The notes: generated by a model not told the origin, from the sequence alone. A stretch of 29,410 nucleotides of DNA from an uncultured Oscillospiraceae bacterium (GCA_934589525.1 CAKTOB010000028.1:1-29410); one strand, 5' to 3'. Positions 14,945-24,480 are shown, counted from the stretch's first letter. A program made the numbers and translations.

Positions 14945-15151
14945 ATGCTGTATCCACCTGTTGCTGATTTGCTGACCAAAGTTGAAAGCCGTTATTTGCT
15001 GGTCAATCTGGTAGCCCACCGGGCCCGTCAGATCGCCGCGGAGGCCGAGGAATTCCATGAGGACCTGCCCGAGAAGCCTGTGACCCTGGCCATCCAGGAA
15101 GTGGCCGACGGCAAGCTCAGTGCTTCCGTCAAGGAAGAGTACAAGAAGTAA
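14945..15151 (+). CDS. rpoZ: RNA polymerase omega subunit
   Basis: This 68-residue protein matches omega: M-L-Y-P-P-V-A-D-L-L near the start, then R-Y-L-L-V-N-L-V-A-H-R-A-R-Q-I-A, the conserved helix that clamps the beta' subunit. Omega helps assemble core RNA polymerase. TGGAGG lies 7-8 nt before the ATG. The 49-nt gap after gmk is AT-rich, unlike its surroundings, but I see no convincing promoter or terminator in it. The position between gmk and priA agrees with the usual Bacillota order, except that coaBC is absent. Confidence 0.9.
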   Translation: MLYPPVADLLTKVESRYLLVNLVAHRARQIAAEAEEFHEDLPEKPVTLAIQEVADGKLSASVKEEYKK

Positions 15152-15182
15152 GAGACCCCGGTGGGGACGGGAGGAACAAAGT

Positions 15183-17633
15183 ATGATTGCCGGAATTGCC
15201 GTATCCGCGGCAACCTTTGCCATTGATAAGCTCTATTCCTACCGAATCCCCCAGGGGATGGACTTGCGGCCCGGGTGCAGGGTCCAGGTCCCCTTCGGCC
15301 GGGGCAATACCGATGCCGAGGGCATTGTGGTGACCATCTCCCAAGGACCGGAGGAAAAGCTGAAAACCGTTATACGGGCACTGGATGAAGATCCTGTGCT
15401 GACCCCTTTGCAGCTGCGTCTGGCGGCCTTTCTGCGGGAACGGTATTTCTGCTCGTTTTACGATGCTGCCCGGGCAATGCTGCCCGGGGGTCTGTGGTTT
15501 CGGGGGGAAGATACCTACAGTCTTACCGAAGACCGAAGCTGGGAGACGGCCAGCATTAAAAAAGAAGGGGCCCTGCTGATTTTGCAGACCCTGCGGGATC
15601 TGGGCGGTGCGTGCCGGGAACCGGCCCTTAGCGCTTGTATCCCGGAGGAGGAGAAACGGCAGGAGGTTTTGCGCTATCTTGCCCGAAAGAAATGGATCAC
15701 GGCTCAAAAGGAGCTGCTGCAAAAGACCCGGGACAAAACCCAGCGGATGGTTTTGCTGGCGGTCCCCGCAGAACAGGCCATGGACTATGCCGAAAGCCGC
15801 CCCAAAAGCGCTGCCATGCAGAAAAACGTGCTGCGGCTGCTGTGCGGGGTGGGCGTTGCCAGTGTAAAGGATGTTTGCTATTACACGGGCGCCTCCACCC
15901 AGACCGTCGGAAGACTTGAGAAGCTGGGCTATGTGACCTTTCAGGAAAAACCGGTGCTGCGGTGCCGGGAAATCCCCAAAAACCCGGTGGAAAAGCCGCT
16001 GGTTCTGAATCCGGAGCAGCAGGAATGCCTGGAAGGGCTTCTTGCCCAGGCTGACCGTGAAAAGCCCGGGGTGGCCCTGCTCTACGGCGTCACCGGCTCC
16101 GGTAAGACATCGGTCTATATTAAGCTCATTGAAGACACCCTGGCCCGGGGCAAAAGCGCCATTTTAATGGTGCCGGAAATCGCTCTGACTCCCCAGCTCC
16201 TGGGGCTGCTGGCGGCCTGGTTTGACAGCCAGGTGGCGGTGCTCCATTCCAGCCTGTCCGCGGGAGAGCGGTATGACCAGTGGAAACGGGTCCGTCAGGG
16301 CCAGGCCCGGGTCATTGTGGGCACCCGCTCGGCGGTGTTCGCCCCCTGCGAAAACCTGGGTCTCGTGATCCTGGACGAGGAGCAGGAGCATTCCTACAAG
16401 TCGGAAAATTCCCCCCGGTATGCCGCCAAAGAGGTGGCCATGTGGCGGGGGGTCAAAGAGGGGGCCCTGGTGCTGCTGGGCTCCGCCACCCCCTCGGTTG
16501 AAAGTATGTATCGGGCCCGGCAGGGGGAATATACCCTGTACCGGCTCCAAAACCGCTACAACGGCCGACCTCTTCCGGAGGTCACCATTGTGGATATGCG
16601 GGAAGAATTAAAGCTGGGCAACGACGGCTGCCTGAGCTACCCTTTGCGCCAGGCCCTCTGCGAAACGGTGGAGGCGGGCAAGCAGGCCATTTTGCTGCTG
16701 AACCGCCGGGGCAACGCCCGGGCCTTGGTGTGCGTGGACTGCGGGGAGGCCCCGGAGTGCCCCAGGTGCAGCGAACGGCTGACCTATCACAGTGCCAACC
16801 GGCGGCTCATGTGCCATTACTGCGGCTTTTCCATGCCGGTGCCGGACCGGTGCCCCAAATGCGGCGGGCCCTTGAAAACTCTGGGCTCCGGCACCCAGCG
16901 GGTGCAACAGGAGCTGGCGGAGCTGTTTCCCGATGTGCCCGTGGCCCGGATGGATGCGGACACCGTCAGCGCCGCCAATCCCCATGAGGCCATTTTGGGA
17001 AGATTCCGGGCAGGGGAGCAAAAAATTTTGCTTGGCACCCAGATGGTGGCCAAGGGCTTGGATTTGCCCAATGTGACGTTGGTCGGCGTATTGGACGGAG
17101 ACCTGAGCCTGTTCACCGGAGGCTTCCGGGCAGGGGAGACCACCTTTGATATGCTGACCCAGGTGGTGGGCCGGGCAGGCCGGGGGGATTTCCCGGGCCG
17201 GGCCATGATCCAGACCATGTCCCCCAACCACGAGCTCATCCGCATGGCGGCAGACCAGGACTATGACCGGTTCTACGAGCTGGAAATCCGCCTGCGGCAG
17301 ATCCAGAACGCCCCGCCCTTCCTGGATTCGGTGATCGCCGCCTTTCAGGGCGAGCGGGAAGAACAGGTGCTTTTGGGAGCGGTCAAATTCCGGGACAGCT
17401 TGTTGGCCCTGCAAAAAAGCGGCTCCTTTGGCACCTTTGCCATGGAGTGCCTGGGACCGGCCCCCAGCCCGGTGCCCAAAATCAACTATCAGTATCGCTA
17501 TCGACTGACCATCCGTTGCCGCCTGGACAAGGCCGCCCGGGGGGCTCTGGCCTATGTGCTGGGGGCCTTCGGAAAAGACAGCAAAATGCGGGGCGTCAGC
17601 GCCTTTTTAGATGTAAACGGATTTGAATTGTAA
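15183..17633 (+). CDS. priA: Primosomal replication restart helicase PriA
   Basis: PriA recognises stalled forks and reloads the replicative helicase. The 816-residue protein has the N-terminal 3'-DNA-binding domain, then the helicase core with Walker A G-V-T-G-S-G-K-T at about residues 302-309 and motif III L-G-S-A-T-P-S. The Walker B motif near residue 398 reads D-E-E-Q-E-H-S-Y-K. A zinc insert at about 515-560 has eight cysteines in C-x2-C pairs (C-V-D-C, C-P-R-C, C-H-Y-C, C-P-K-C). A late G-T-Q-M-V-A-K-G-L-D and V-G-R-A-G-R-G complete the motor. The true start is ATG 15183 (GGGAGG, spacing 8); the open frame extends further upstream over rpoZ but is not used. Confidence 0.96.
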   Translation: MIAGIAVSAATFAIDKLYSYRIPQGMDLRPGCRVQVPFGRGNTDAEGIVVTISQGPEEKLKTVIRALDEDPVLTPLQLRLAAFLRERYFCSFYDAARAMLPGGLWFRGEDTYSLTEDRSWETASIKKEGALLILQTLRDLGGACREPALSACIPEEEKRQEVLRYLARKKWITAQKELLQKTRDKTQRMVLLAVPAEQAMDYAESRPKSAAMQKNVLRLLCGVGVASVKDVCYYTGASTQTVGRLEKLGYVTFQEKPVLRCREIPKNPVEKPLVLNPEQQECLEGLLAQADREKPGVALLYGVTGSGKTSVYIKLIEDTLARGKSAILMVPEIALTPQLLGLLAAWFDSQVAVLHSSLSAGERYDQWKRVRQGQARVIVGTRSAVFAPCENLGLVILDEEQEHSYKSENSPRYAAKEVAMWRGVKEGALVLLGSATPSVESMYRARQGEYTLYRLQNRYNGRPLPEVTIVDMREELKLGNDGCLSYPLRQALCETVEAGKQAILLLNRRGNARALVCVDCGEAPECPRCSERLTYHSANRRLMCHYCGFSMPVPDRCPKCGGPLKTLGSGTQRVQQELAELFPDVPVARMDADTVSAANPHEAILGRFRAGEQKILLGTQMVAKGLDLPNVTLVGVLDGDLSLFTGGFRAGETTFDMLTQVVGRAGRGDFPGRAMIQTMSPNHELIRMAADQDYDRFYELEIRLRQIQNAPPFLDSVIAAFQGEREEQVLLGAVKFRDSLLALQKSGSFGTFAMECLGPAPSPVPKINYQYRYRLTIRCRLDKAARGALAYVLGAFGKDSKMRGVSAFLDVNGFEL

Positions 17634-17644
17634 GGAGAGAAATC

Positions 17645-18118
17645 ATGGGACTGAGGAAGATTCTGACGGTTCAGGAGCCTTGTCTGCACAAGGTCTGCCG
17701 TCCGGTAGAAAAATTTGACGGGAAGCTTCATAAGCTTCTGGACGATATGAAGGAAACCCTGCTGGATGCCAACGGTGTTGGCCTGGCGGCCCCCCAGGTG
17801 GGCATTCTCCGCCGGGTGGTGGTGATAGACATTGGCGATGAGATTCTGGAGCTGGTAAATCCGGAGCTGCTGGAAACCAGCGGCGAGCAGGAAGGGGCCG
17901 AGGGCTGCCTCAGCGTTCCCGGGAAATACGGCCTGGTGAAGCGACCCAACTTTGCCAAGGTCCGGGCCCAGGACCGGGACGGCAACTGGTTTGAGGCCGA
18001 GGGCGAAGAACTGATCGCCCGGTGCTTCTGCCATGAGCTGGACCATCTGGACGGCATCGTTTACACCGAGGTCATGGAGCGCTACCTTACCGAGGATGAA
18101 CTGAACGGGGAGGACTAA
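17645..18118 (+). CDS. def: Peptide deformylase
   Basis: Def removes the formyl group from the N-terminal methionine of nascent proteins. The 157-residue protein contains all three family motifs: G-V-G-L-A-A-P-Q (44-51), E-G-C-L-S (86-90) and H-E-L-D-H (130-134). The metal is held by C88, H130 and H134, and E131 is the catalytic base. The residue before H130 is cysteine instead of the more common glutamine. The ATG follows AAGGAGAG by 7 nt. Its place directly before fmt pairs the enzymes that remove and add the formyl group. Confidence 0.96.
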   Translation: MGLRKILTVQEPCLHKVCRPVEKFDGKLHKLLDDMKETLLDANGVGLAAPQVGILRRVVVIDIGDEILELVNPELLETSGEQEGAEGCLSVPGKYGLVKRPNFAKVRAQDRDGNWFEAEGEELIARCFCHELDHLDGIVYTEVMERYLTEDELNGED

Positions 18119-18120
18119 GC

Positions 18121-19029
18121 ATGCGGGTGGTATTTATGGGCACGCCGGACATTGCGGCGACTTGCCTGAAACAAATCCTGGCCGACGGCTTTGACGTGGT
18201 GGGCGTTTACACCCAGCCGGACCGCCCCAAGGGCCGGGGCATGAAGCTTACCGCTTCCCCGGTGAAGGAAACCGCTCTTGCCGCCGGGATCCCCGTATTT
18301 CAGCCGGAATCCTTCCGGGAGGAAGAGGCGGTGGAGACCCTGCGGCAGCTGCGGCCGGACATCTGCGCCGTGGTGGCCTACGGCCGGATTCTCCCCCAGA
18401 AGGTGCTGGATGTGCCGAAGCTTGGCTGCATCAATATTCACGCCAGCATTCTGCCCCGGTATCGGGGTTCCGCGCCCTACCAGTGGGCGGTGCTGGACGG
18501 CCTGAAGGAAACCGGTGTGACCGCCATGTATTTGCAGCGGGAAATGGATGCCGGTGACATTATCGACGTTTCCAAAACCCCCATCGGGGAAAACGAGACC
18601 GCGGGAGAGCTGTTAGACCGTCTGGCGGTGCTGGGTGCGGCGCTTCTGAGCAAGACCCTGACGAGATTTTCCCAAGGTCCGGTGGAGGGCACCAAGCAGG
18701 ACGAAAGCCAGGTGAGCTTCGCCCCCATGCTGGATAAATCCATGTGCCCCATTGACTGGAACAAAACCGCCCAGCAGGTCCATGACCATGTCCGGGGCTT
18801 GCAGCCTTGGCCCGTGGCCACCATGGAGCTGAAGGGCCAGCCCTTCAAGGTCCATGAGACCCGGGTGGTCTCCGGCTCCGGCACTCCGGGTCAGGTGCTG
18901 GGCCTGACCAAAACCGGCCTGGTCATTGCCTGCGGTGAGGGTGCTGTGGAGATCCGAAGTCTGCAAGCCCAGGGGGGCAAGCGCATGAACACGCCGGACT
19001 ACTTCCGGGGCCATCCCCTGGAGGGCTGA
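18121..19029 (+). CDS. fmt: Methionyl-tRNA formyltransferase
   Basis: Fmt transfers a formyl group from 10-formyl-THF to Met-tRNA of the initiator, enabling bacterial translation initiation. The 302-residue protein has an N-terminal formyltransferase domain with M-G-T-P-D (6-10), the catalytic N105/H107 in C-I-N-I-H-A-S-I-L-P-R-Y-R-G-S-A-P, and M-D-A-G-D-I (142-147). A C-terminal tRNA-binding domain follows, with P-I-D-W at its start. GGGGAGGA precedes the ATG by a suitable distance inside the end of def. It begins 2 nt after the def stop and overlaps rsmB by 1 nt (TGATG). Confidence 0.96.
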   Translation: MRVVFMGTPDIAATCLKQILADGFDVVGVYTQPDRPKGRGMKLTASPVKETALAAGIPVFQPESFREEEAVETLRQLRPDICAVVAYGRILPQKVLDVPKLGCINIHASILPRYRGSAPYQWAVLDGLKETGVTAMYLQREMDAGDIIDVSKTPIGENETAGELLDRLAVLGAALLSKTLTRFSQGPVEGTKQDESQVSFAPMLDKSMCPIDWNKTAQQVHDHVRGLQPWPVATMELKGQPFKVHETRVVSGSGTPGQVLGLTKTGLVIACGEGAVEIRSLQAQGGKRMNTPDYFRGHPLEG

Positions 19030-20336
19030 TGGCTGCCCGGGAAACGGCGCTGAATGCGCTGATCACCTGTAGACGGCAGTCCGGCTGGAGCAATGCGGTT
19101 TTAAAGCAGACCATTGCCCGGGACAAACTGGATTCCCGGGAAGCGGCCCTGGCCACCCGGCTTTGCTACGGCGTGGTCCAGAACCGGGGACGGCTGGATT
19201 TTTACCTCCGGCAATTGCTCACCGGATCCCTAAAAAAGCTCCACCCGGCGGTCCGGGATATTCTCCACATGGGGCTGTATCAAATCTACGACATGGACAA
19301 AATTCCCGACAGTGCCGCCGTCAATGAGTCCGTGACCCTGGCGAGAAAATACGGGGCCCCGGGCAGCGACCGGCTGGTAAACGCAGTTCTGCGCAATGCC
19401 GTCCGCACCAAGGGAACGCTGCAAGAGCCCACGTCTTATGAAGACCGCTACAGCCACCCGGCGGAGTTGGTTTCTCTGCTGAAAACCGCTCTGCCCAAGG
19501 GCACCCTGGAAGGGGTACTGAAAGCCAATAATGAGGCCCCCAAAACCGTCATCCAGGTCAACACTCTGAAAACCAACGGGCCTGCTCTTTTAGAGCAGCT
19601 CCGCCGGGAAGGGGTGGAGGCGGCGCCTCACGGCTGGATGCCGGAGTGCCTGGTGCTGGGCAGCACCGGAAGCCTTGAAAAGCTTCCCTCTTTTCAGCAG
19701 GGCCTCTTTTACGTCCAGGACCCCGCCAGCCGCCTGAGCGTCCGGTGCGCCGGACTGCAAGAGGGCTTCCGGGTGCTGGACTGCTGCGCCGCCCCCGGGG
19801 GCAAGAGCTTTGCCGCCGCCATGGCCATGGAAGGAGCGGGCAGCATTTGCTCCTGTGACATCCATCCCCATAAAATCCAATTGATTGAAAACGGTGCCGC
19901 CCGGTTGGGGATCGAAATCCTACAGGCCCGGCTCCAGGACGCTTCGGAGTTTGTGCCGGAGTGGGAAGGGGCCATGGATGCGGTGCTGGTAGATGCTCCC
20001 TGTTCCGGCCTGGGCATCATCCGGAAAAAGCCGGATATTCGCTACCGGGATCTAAAAGAGAATGAAGCCTTACCGGCCCTACAGAAGAAGATTCTTGCAA
20101 ACCAGGCCCGGTATGTAAAAAAAGGCGGGGTGCTGCTCTACTCCACCTGTACCCTGCTCCCCAGAGAGAATCAGGACGTGGTAGAGGACTTTTTGAGGAC
20201 GCATCCGGAATTTTTCCTGGAAAAGCTGGAGCTCCCGAATATTTTTCCGGAGAACGCCACCGGCATGCTGACACTTTTACCGGGACAGTGGGATACCGAC
20301 GGGTTCTTTATTTCCAAAATGCGGAGGCAACTATGA
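19029..20336 (+). CDS. rsmB: 16S rRNA (cytosine-967-C5)-methyltransferase
   Basis: RsmB methylates C967 of 16S rRNA with S-adenosylmethionine. The 435-residue protein has an N-terminal NusB-like helical domain (about 1-140, with N-A-V-L-R-N near its end). The Rossmann methyltransferase domain carries the SAM-binding motif D-C-C-A-A-P-G-G-K-S, then D-A-P-C-S-G-L-G with C325, and S-T-C-T with C374, the two cysteines used by RNA m5C enzymes. The length fits the family. Its start overlaps the fmt stop by 1 nt, and its own stop overlaps rlmN by 4 nt, so translation of all three is likely coupled. Confidence 0.95.
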   Translation: MAARETALNALITCRRQSGWSNAVLKQTIARDKLDSREAALATRLCYGVVQNRGRLDFYLRQLLTGSLKKLHPAVRDILHMGLYQIYDMDKIPDSAAVNESVTLARKYGAPGSDRLVNAVLRNAVRTKGTLQEPTSYEDRYSHPAELVSLLKTALPKGTLEGVLKANNEAPKTVIQVNTLKTNGPALLEQLRREGVEAAPHGWMPECLVLGSTGSLEKLPSFQQGLFYVQDPASRLSVRCAGLQEGFRVLDCCAAPGGKSFAAAMAMEGAGSICSCDIHPHKIQLIENGAARLGIEILQARLQDASEFVPEWEGAMDAVLVDAPCSGLGIIRKKPDIRYRDLKENEALPALQKKILANQARYVKKGGVLLYSTCTLLPRENQDVVEDFLRTHPEFFLEKLELPNIFPENATGMLTLLPGQWDTDGFFISKMRRQL

Positions 20337-21370
20337 ACATCAAATCCATGACCCTGCAGGAAATGACCGGCCTGTTCCGGGACCTGGGCCAGCCCGCCTT
20401 TCGGGCAAAGCAGGTCTATAGCTGGCTCCACAAGGGCGTTCGCAGCTATGAGGAAATGACCAACCTGCCCAAAAGCCTCCGGGAGACCCTGGAGCGGGAC
20501 TATCCCATTCTGGCCCCCCGGGTGGTTCGGAAGCAGGAGTCCCAGCGGGACGGCACCATCAAATATCTGTGGGAGCTGTCTGACGGCAACTGCGTGGAGA
20601 CCGTTTTCATGCGCTATCACTACGGCAACACCGTGTGCATTTCCACGGAGGTGGGCTGCCGCATGGGCTGCGCCTTCTGTGCCTCCACCTTGGGCGGCCT
20701 GGTGCGGCGGTTGGAGCCCTCGGAAATGCTTGATCAGGTGCTCTTTACCCAAGTGGATTCCGGCATGCCCATTTCTCATATTGTGCTCATGGGCATCGGA
20801 GAGCCCCTGGATAACTTTGACAACGTCATGCGTTTTTTGGAGCTGGTCAACAGCCCCGAGGGCATGAATATTTCCATGCGGCATATCAGCCTGTCCACCT
20901 GCGGCCTGGTGCCGAAGATCGATGAGCTGGCCCGGCGGAATTTGCAGCTGACCCTGTCCGTCTCTCTCCACGCACCCAATGACGGCATTCGGGACCGGAT
21001 CATGCCGGTGAACAAGGCCTATCCCAGCCAGGAGCTGATCGAGGCCTGCCGCCGGTATTACGATGCTACCTCCCGGCGGATTTCCTTTGAGTACGCCATG
21101 ATTTCCGGGGTCAATGACAGCCGGGAGAACGCCAAAGAATTACTGCGGCGGATGAAAGGGCTTCCCTGTCACTTTAATCTGATTCCCTTGAACCATGTAG
21201 AGGAAAGCCCCTTAAAGCCCAGCTCCCGGGAGGCGGTGGCCCTGTTCCAGAAAACCTTGGAGGATGGGGGGATTCCCGCCACGGTCCGAAGAACGCTGGG
21301 CGGGGATATTGACGCTTCCTGCGGGCAGCTGAGAAGAAAGTACACGAAGAACAAAGAAACAGAAAAATAG
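20333..21370 (+). CDS. rlmN: Dual-specificity 23S rRNA A2503/tRNA A37 C2-methyltransferase RlmN
   Basis: RlmN is a radical-SAM enzyme that adds a methyl group to C2 of A2503 in 23S rRNA and A37 of some tRNAs. The 345-residue protein carries the iron-sulfur cluster motif C-R-M-G-C-A-F-C (C109, C113, C116). It also has G-M-x-E/G-E-P-L-type motif G-I-G-E-P-L-D-N, and the methyl-carrying C330 in D-I-D-A-S-C-G-Q-L-R. The start ATG overlaps the rsmB stop, with GGAGG a little close (5 nt) before it. The alternative Cfr-type resistance enzyme is unlikely given the gene order. Confidence 0.95.
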   Translation: MNIKSMTLQEMTGLFRDLGQPAFRAKQVYSWLHKGVRSYEEMTNLPKSLRETLERDYPILAPRVVRKQESQRDGTIKYLWELSDGNCVETVFMRYHYGNTVCISTEVGCRMGCAFCASTLGGLVRRLEPSEMLDQVLFTQVDSGMPISHIVLMGIGEPLDNFDNVMRFLELVNSPEGMNISMRHISLSTCGLVPKIDELARRNLQLTLSVSLHAPNDGIRDRIMPVNKAYPSQELIEACRRYYDATSRRISFEYAMISGVNDSRENAKELLRRMKGLPCHFNLIPLNHVEESPLKPSSREAVALFQKTLEDGGIPATVRRTLGGDIDASCGQLRRKYTKNKETEK

Positions 21371-21395
21371 AACCGTAAAAAGAGAGGTGCAAACC

Positions 21396-22127
21396 ATGCA
21401 AAGCTGGGGCCTGACGGACCAGGGGTGTGTCCGCAAACAGAATCAGGATGCCTTTCATATTGAAAAACTGGGACGGGGAAGCCTGCTGTGCGTGGTCTGC
21501 GACGGCATGGGGGGCGCCAAGTCCGGCAACATTGCCAGCTCTCTGGCGGTGGATGTGTTCGTCCAGGAGGTCAAGCGCAGCTGGTCTGCCGGGGCCGACT
21601 GGGACAAGTGCGACATGATCCTCCGCAGCGCCGTGAAGCTGGCCAACTTCACGGTCTATGACCAGGCCAACCAGTTTGAGGAGTTTGACGGCATGGGCAC
21701 CACCCTGGTGGCGGCCCTGGTCCGCAAGAACCAGGTGTCCATTGTCAACGTGGGGGACAGCCGGTGCTACGCCATTTCCTCCGGCTCCATCCGTCAGGTC
21801 ACCAAGGACCATTCCGTGGTGCAGATGATGGTGGACCGGGGAGAGCTGACACCGGAAACCGCCAAAACCTTTCCCGGGAAGAACCTCATCACCCGGGCGG
21901 TGGGCACGGAGCCTACTATTTTATGTGACCTTTACCGTCAGGAGCTGGGCAAGGGCAGCTATCTGCTGCTGTGCTCCGACGGCCTGAGCAATATGCTGGA
22001 CGACCAGGAGATCCTCTTCGAGGTGGTCCACGGGGTCAACAAACAAAAATGCTGCAAGCGGCTGCTGGACATAGCAAAGCTCCGGGGTTCCCCCGACAAT
22101 GTGACCAGCATCCTGGTGTCGATATGA
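21396..22127 (+). CDS. stp: PP2C-type Ser/Thr protein phosphatase
   Basis: This 243-residue metal-dependent phosphatase reverses phosphorylation by the kinase encoded next. PPM-family motifs are in order: T-D-Q-G-C-V-R-K-Q-N-Q-D (D18), D-G-M-G-G (36-40, metal site), G-M-G-T-T-L-V-A-A, N-V-G-D-S-R-C-Y, C-S-D-G-L-S-N and the terminal D-N-V-T-S-I-L-V. The ATG at 21396 is chosen because AGAGAGG lies 8 nt before it; a GTG at 21387 overlaps that site. A spacing of 22 nt to prkC and the shared order with many Bacillota show the pair is a working unit. Confidence 0.95.
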   Translation: MQSWGLTDQGCVRKQNQDAFHIEKLGRGSLLCVVCDGMGGAKSGNIASSLAVDVFVQEVKRSWSAGADWDKCDMILRSAVKLANFTVYDQANQFEEFDGMGTTLVAALVRKNQVSIVNVGDSRCYAISSGSIRQVTKDHSVVQMMVDRGELTPETAKTFPGKNLITRAVGTEPTILCDLYRQELGKGSYLLLCSDGLSNMLDDQEILFEVVHGVNKQKCCKRLLDIAKLRGSPDNVTSILVSI

Positions 22128-22149
22128 CCGGTTAGAAAGGAGCGGCAAT

Positions 22150-24480
22150 ATGAATCAATATATTGGACGGCTGCTGGACGATCGGTACGAGGTCCTGGAG
22201 GTCATCGGCACCGGCGGTATGGCAGTTGTATATAAGGCTTTGGATCACCGGCTGAACCGGCAGGTGGCCATTAAGATTTTAAAAGACGAATTTTCCGGAG
22301 ATGAAGAATTCCGCCGCCGGTTCCGGGCGGAGGGAGAGGCCGTGGCCATGCTGAGCCACCCCAATATCGTCCAGGTCTATGACGTTTCCTCTTCCAACGC
22401 GGCAAACTACATCGTCATGGAGCTGATCGACGGCATCTCCTTAAAACAATATATGGAGGTCAAGGGCGTTCTCAATTGGAAGGAGACATTGCATTTTGCC
22501 ATGCAGATCGCCCGGGGCCTGGAACACGCCCACAGCCGGGGCATCGTCCACCGGGACATCAAGCCCCACAACGTTATGGTGCTGAAGGACGGCAGCGTGA
22601 AGGTCATGGACTTCGGCATCGCCCGGGTCATGAGCAAAAGCAACACCCTGACCAAGGAGGCCCTGGGCTCCGTTCACTATATTTCCCCGGAGCAGGCCAA
22701 GGGCGGCTATACGGACAGCCGGTCCGATATTTACTCTCTCAGCGTTGTGATGTACGAAATGATGACCGGCCGGCCTCCCTTTGACGGGGAATCCCCGGTG
22801 GCCGTGGCCATCCAGCACATCAACGGCGGTGCCCCCAGACCCTCCAGCCTGAATCCCAATATTCCTGTGGGCCTGGAGCAGATCATCTTAAAGGGCATGG
22901 CCCTGGACCCCAAGGACCGGTACGCCTCGGCAACGGAAATGATCCAGGATATGGAGGAGTTCCGGAAGAACCCCACCATGGATTTCCACTATCAGGCCTC
23001 TGCCCCCGCGGAGCATCCCATTGCCATCCGGGGTATGCCTCAGACCTATCCCAAGTCCACCGCGGAGCGGGTGGCGGCCTCCCGGTCCGCCAATTCCCAG
23101 GTCCGCACGGGAAACACCGGCAGAGTCCCGGCCCAGCCGGGGCAGCAGCCTCCCCGCCGCCCGGCAGCCACGGCAGACACGGGCCGCCGCCAGAGCAACA
23201 CCCAGAGCACCGAGGCGGTGCGGCGGGCGGCCATGCAGCGCAAACGGGAGGAGCAGCGCAAGCGGGAGGAGCGGAACCGGATCGCCACCATTGCGGTGAT
23301 CACCTGTAGTGTGGTGGCGGTGCTGGCCATCGGTGCCTTCCTCATTGCCGTATTCAACGGGGCCCTTCTGAATAAAGACAAGGACCTGGTGGAGGTGCCC
23401 TACCTGATCGGCGTGGATTATTCCGATGAGCTCATCAGCAAATACTCGGATTTCAGCATCCGATTCCAGCCCCAGCAATATGACGACACCTATAAAAAGG
23501 GCCAAATCATGGCCCAGGAACCGGCGGGAGGCAGCAAGGTCTCCAAGGGAACGGAAATCGTCATCACCGTGAGCCTGGGGGAGGAGCCCACGGTAAAGGT
23601 CATGGAGGACCTGGTAGGCGTCAGCCTGGAAGAGGCCCGCTCCTATCTGACGGGACAGAAGTTTGTGCCCCTGATCCGTCAGGAGGCCAGTGACACGGTG
23701 GAGGCGGGAAAGGTCATCCGCACGGACCCCGCCAGCGGCACCCAACTGACAGACGGCCAGACCATCAGCGTCTGGGTCAGCACCGGTCCCCAGAACGTGG
23801 CCATGCCCAATGTGGTGGATATGAGCCGGGAGGCGGCCCTGGAAATGCTTGGGAAACTTCGGGACATCCAGGTCACGGAAAAGTCAGAGGCCAGTGCCTA
23901 TGTGCAAAAGGGCAATGTAACAAGAACGGACCCCAAGGTGGGTTCTGTCCTTACCGCCGGACAGACCGTCACGGTTTATGTCAGTTCCGGACCGGAAACT
24001 GCCGTCATGCCAAATGTGGTGGGTATTTACTCGGAAACCGCCACCCGGCAGCTGACGGAGCTGGGCTTTACCAATGTCCGCACGGAGACCGCCAAAAGCG
24101 ACCGGCCCAAGGGGGAAGTGGTCTACCAGTCCGTGAAAAAGGATACGGTGCTGAAATTCGGGGAGGAGATCCTGCTCCGGCTGTCGGACGGCAGCGGCAC
24201 CGGTGAAAGCACCGCCACCACCGCCGCCCCCACCGAGGCGATCACCCAGCCCACAGCCCCCAAGGAGACCACCGTGGCCGTCCGCTTCACCGTACCCAAC
24301 CGGGAGGAGAGCTATCTATTGACCATTTTGCAGGACGGCATCGCCATTGTGGAGGACCAGCGCATCCCCGCCGGGGTGACGGATTACACCGTGGAGCTCA
24401 CCGGCAGCGGCACCAAGGAATATGACCTGTACGTCAACGGAGAAAAATACCTGACCCAGAGAGTGACATTTGATGGCTGA
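22150..24480 (+). CDS. prkC: Membrane Ser/Thr kinase with PASTA domains
   Basis: This 776-residue kinase senses cell-wall fragments or lipid II outside and phosphorylates division and wall proteins inside. The cytoplasmic kinase domain has glycine loop G-T-G-G-M-A-V-V-Y-K (20-29), K42, H-R-D-I-K-P-H-N with D136, and D-F-G at 154-156. A proline/arginine-rich juxtamembrane stretch (about 300-378) precedes the single membrane helix at about 379-402. Four PASTA repeats follow (about 413-693), the later ones clear from M-P-N-V-V-D and M-P-N-V-V-G with V-S-S-G-P-type ends. A Thr/Ala/Pro linker leads to a C-terminal beta-rich domain of about 70 residues that I cannot name. Its end overlaps rsgA by 8 nt. 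Confidence 0.96.
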   Translation: MNQYIGRLLDDRYEVLEVIGTGGMAVVYKALDHRLNRQVAIKILKDEFSGDEEFRRRFRAEGEAVAMLSHPNIVQVYDVSSSNAANYIVMELIDGISLKQYMEVKGVLNWKETLHFAMQIARGLEHAHSRGIVHRDIKPHNVMVLKDGSVKVMDFGIARVMSKSNTLTKEALGSVHYISPEQAKGGYTDSRSDIYSLSVVMYEMMTGRPPFDGESPVAVAIQHINGGAPRPSSLNPNIPVGLEQIILKGMALDPKDRYASATEMIQDMEEFRKNPTMDFHYQASAPAEHPIAIRGMPQTYPKSTAERVAASRSANSQVRTGNTGRVPAQPGQQPPRRPAATADTGRRQSNTQSTEAVRRAAMQRKREEQRKREERNRIATIAVITCSVVAVLAIGAFLIAVFNGALLNKDKDLVEVPYLIGVDYSDELISKYSDFSIRFQPQQYDDTYKKGQIMAQEPAGGSKVSKGTEIVITVSLGEEPTVKVMEDLVGVSLEEARSYLTGQKFVPLIRQEASDTVEAGKVIRTDPASGTQLTDGQTISVWVSTGPQNVAMPNVVDMSREAALEMLGKLRDIQVTEKSEASAYVQKGNVTRTDPKVGSVLTAGQTVTVYVSSGPETAVMPNVVGIYSETATRQLTELGFTNVRTETAKSDRPKGEVVYQSVKKDTVLKFGEEILLRLSDGSGTGESTATTAAPTEAITQPTAPKETTVAVRFTVPNREESYLLTILQDGIAIVEDQRIPAGVTDYTVELTGSGTKEYDLYVNGEKYLTQRVTFDG

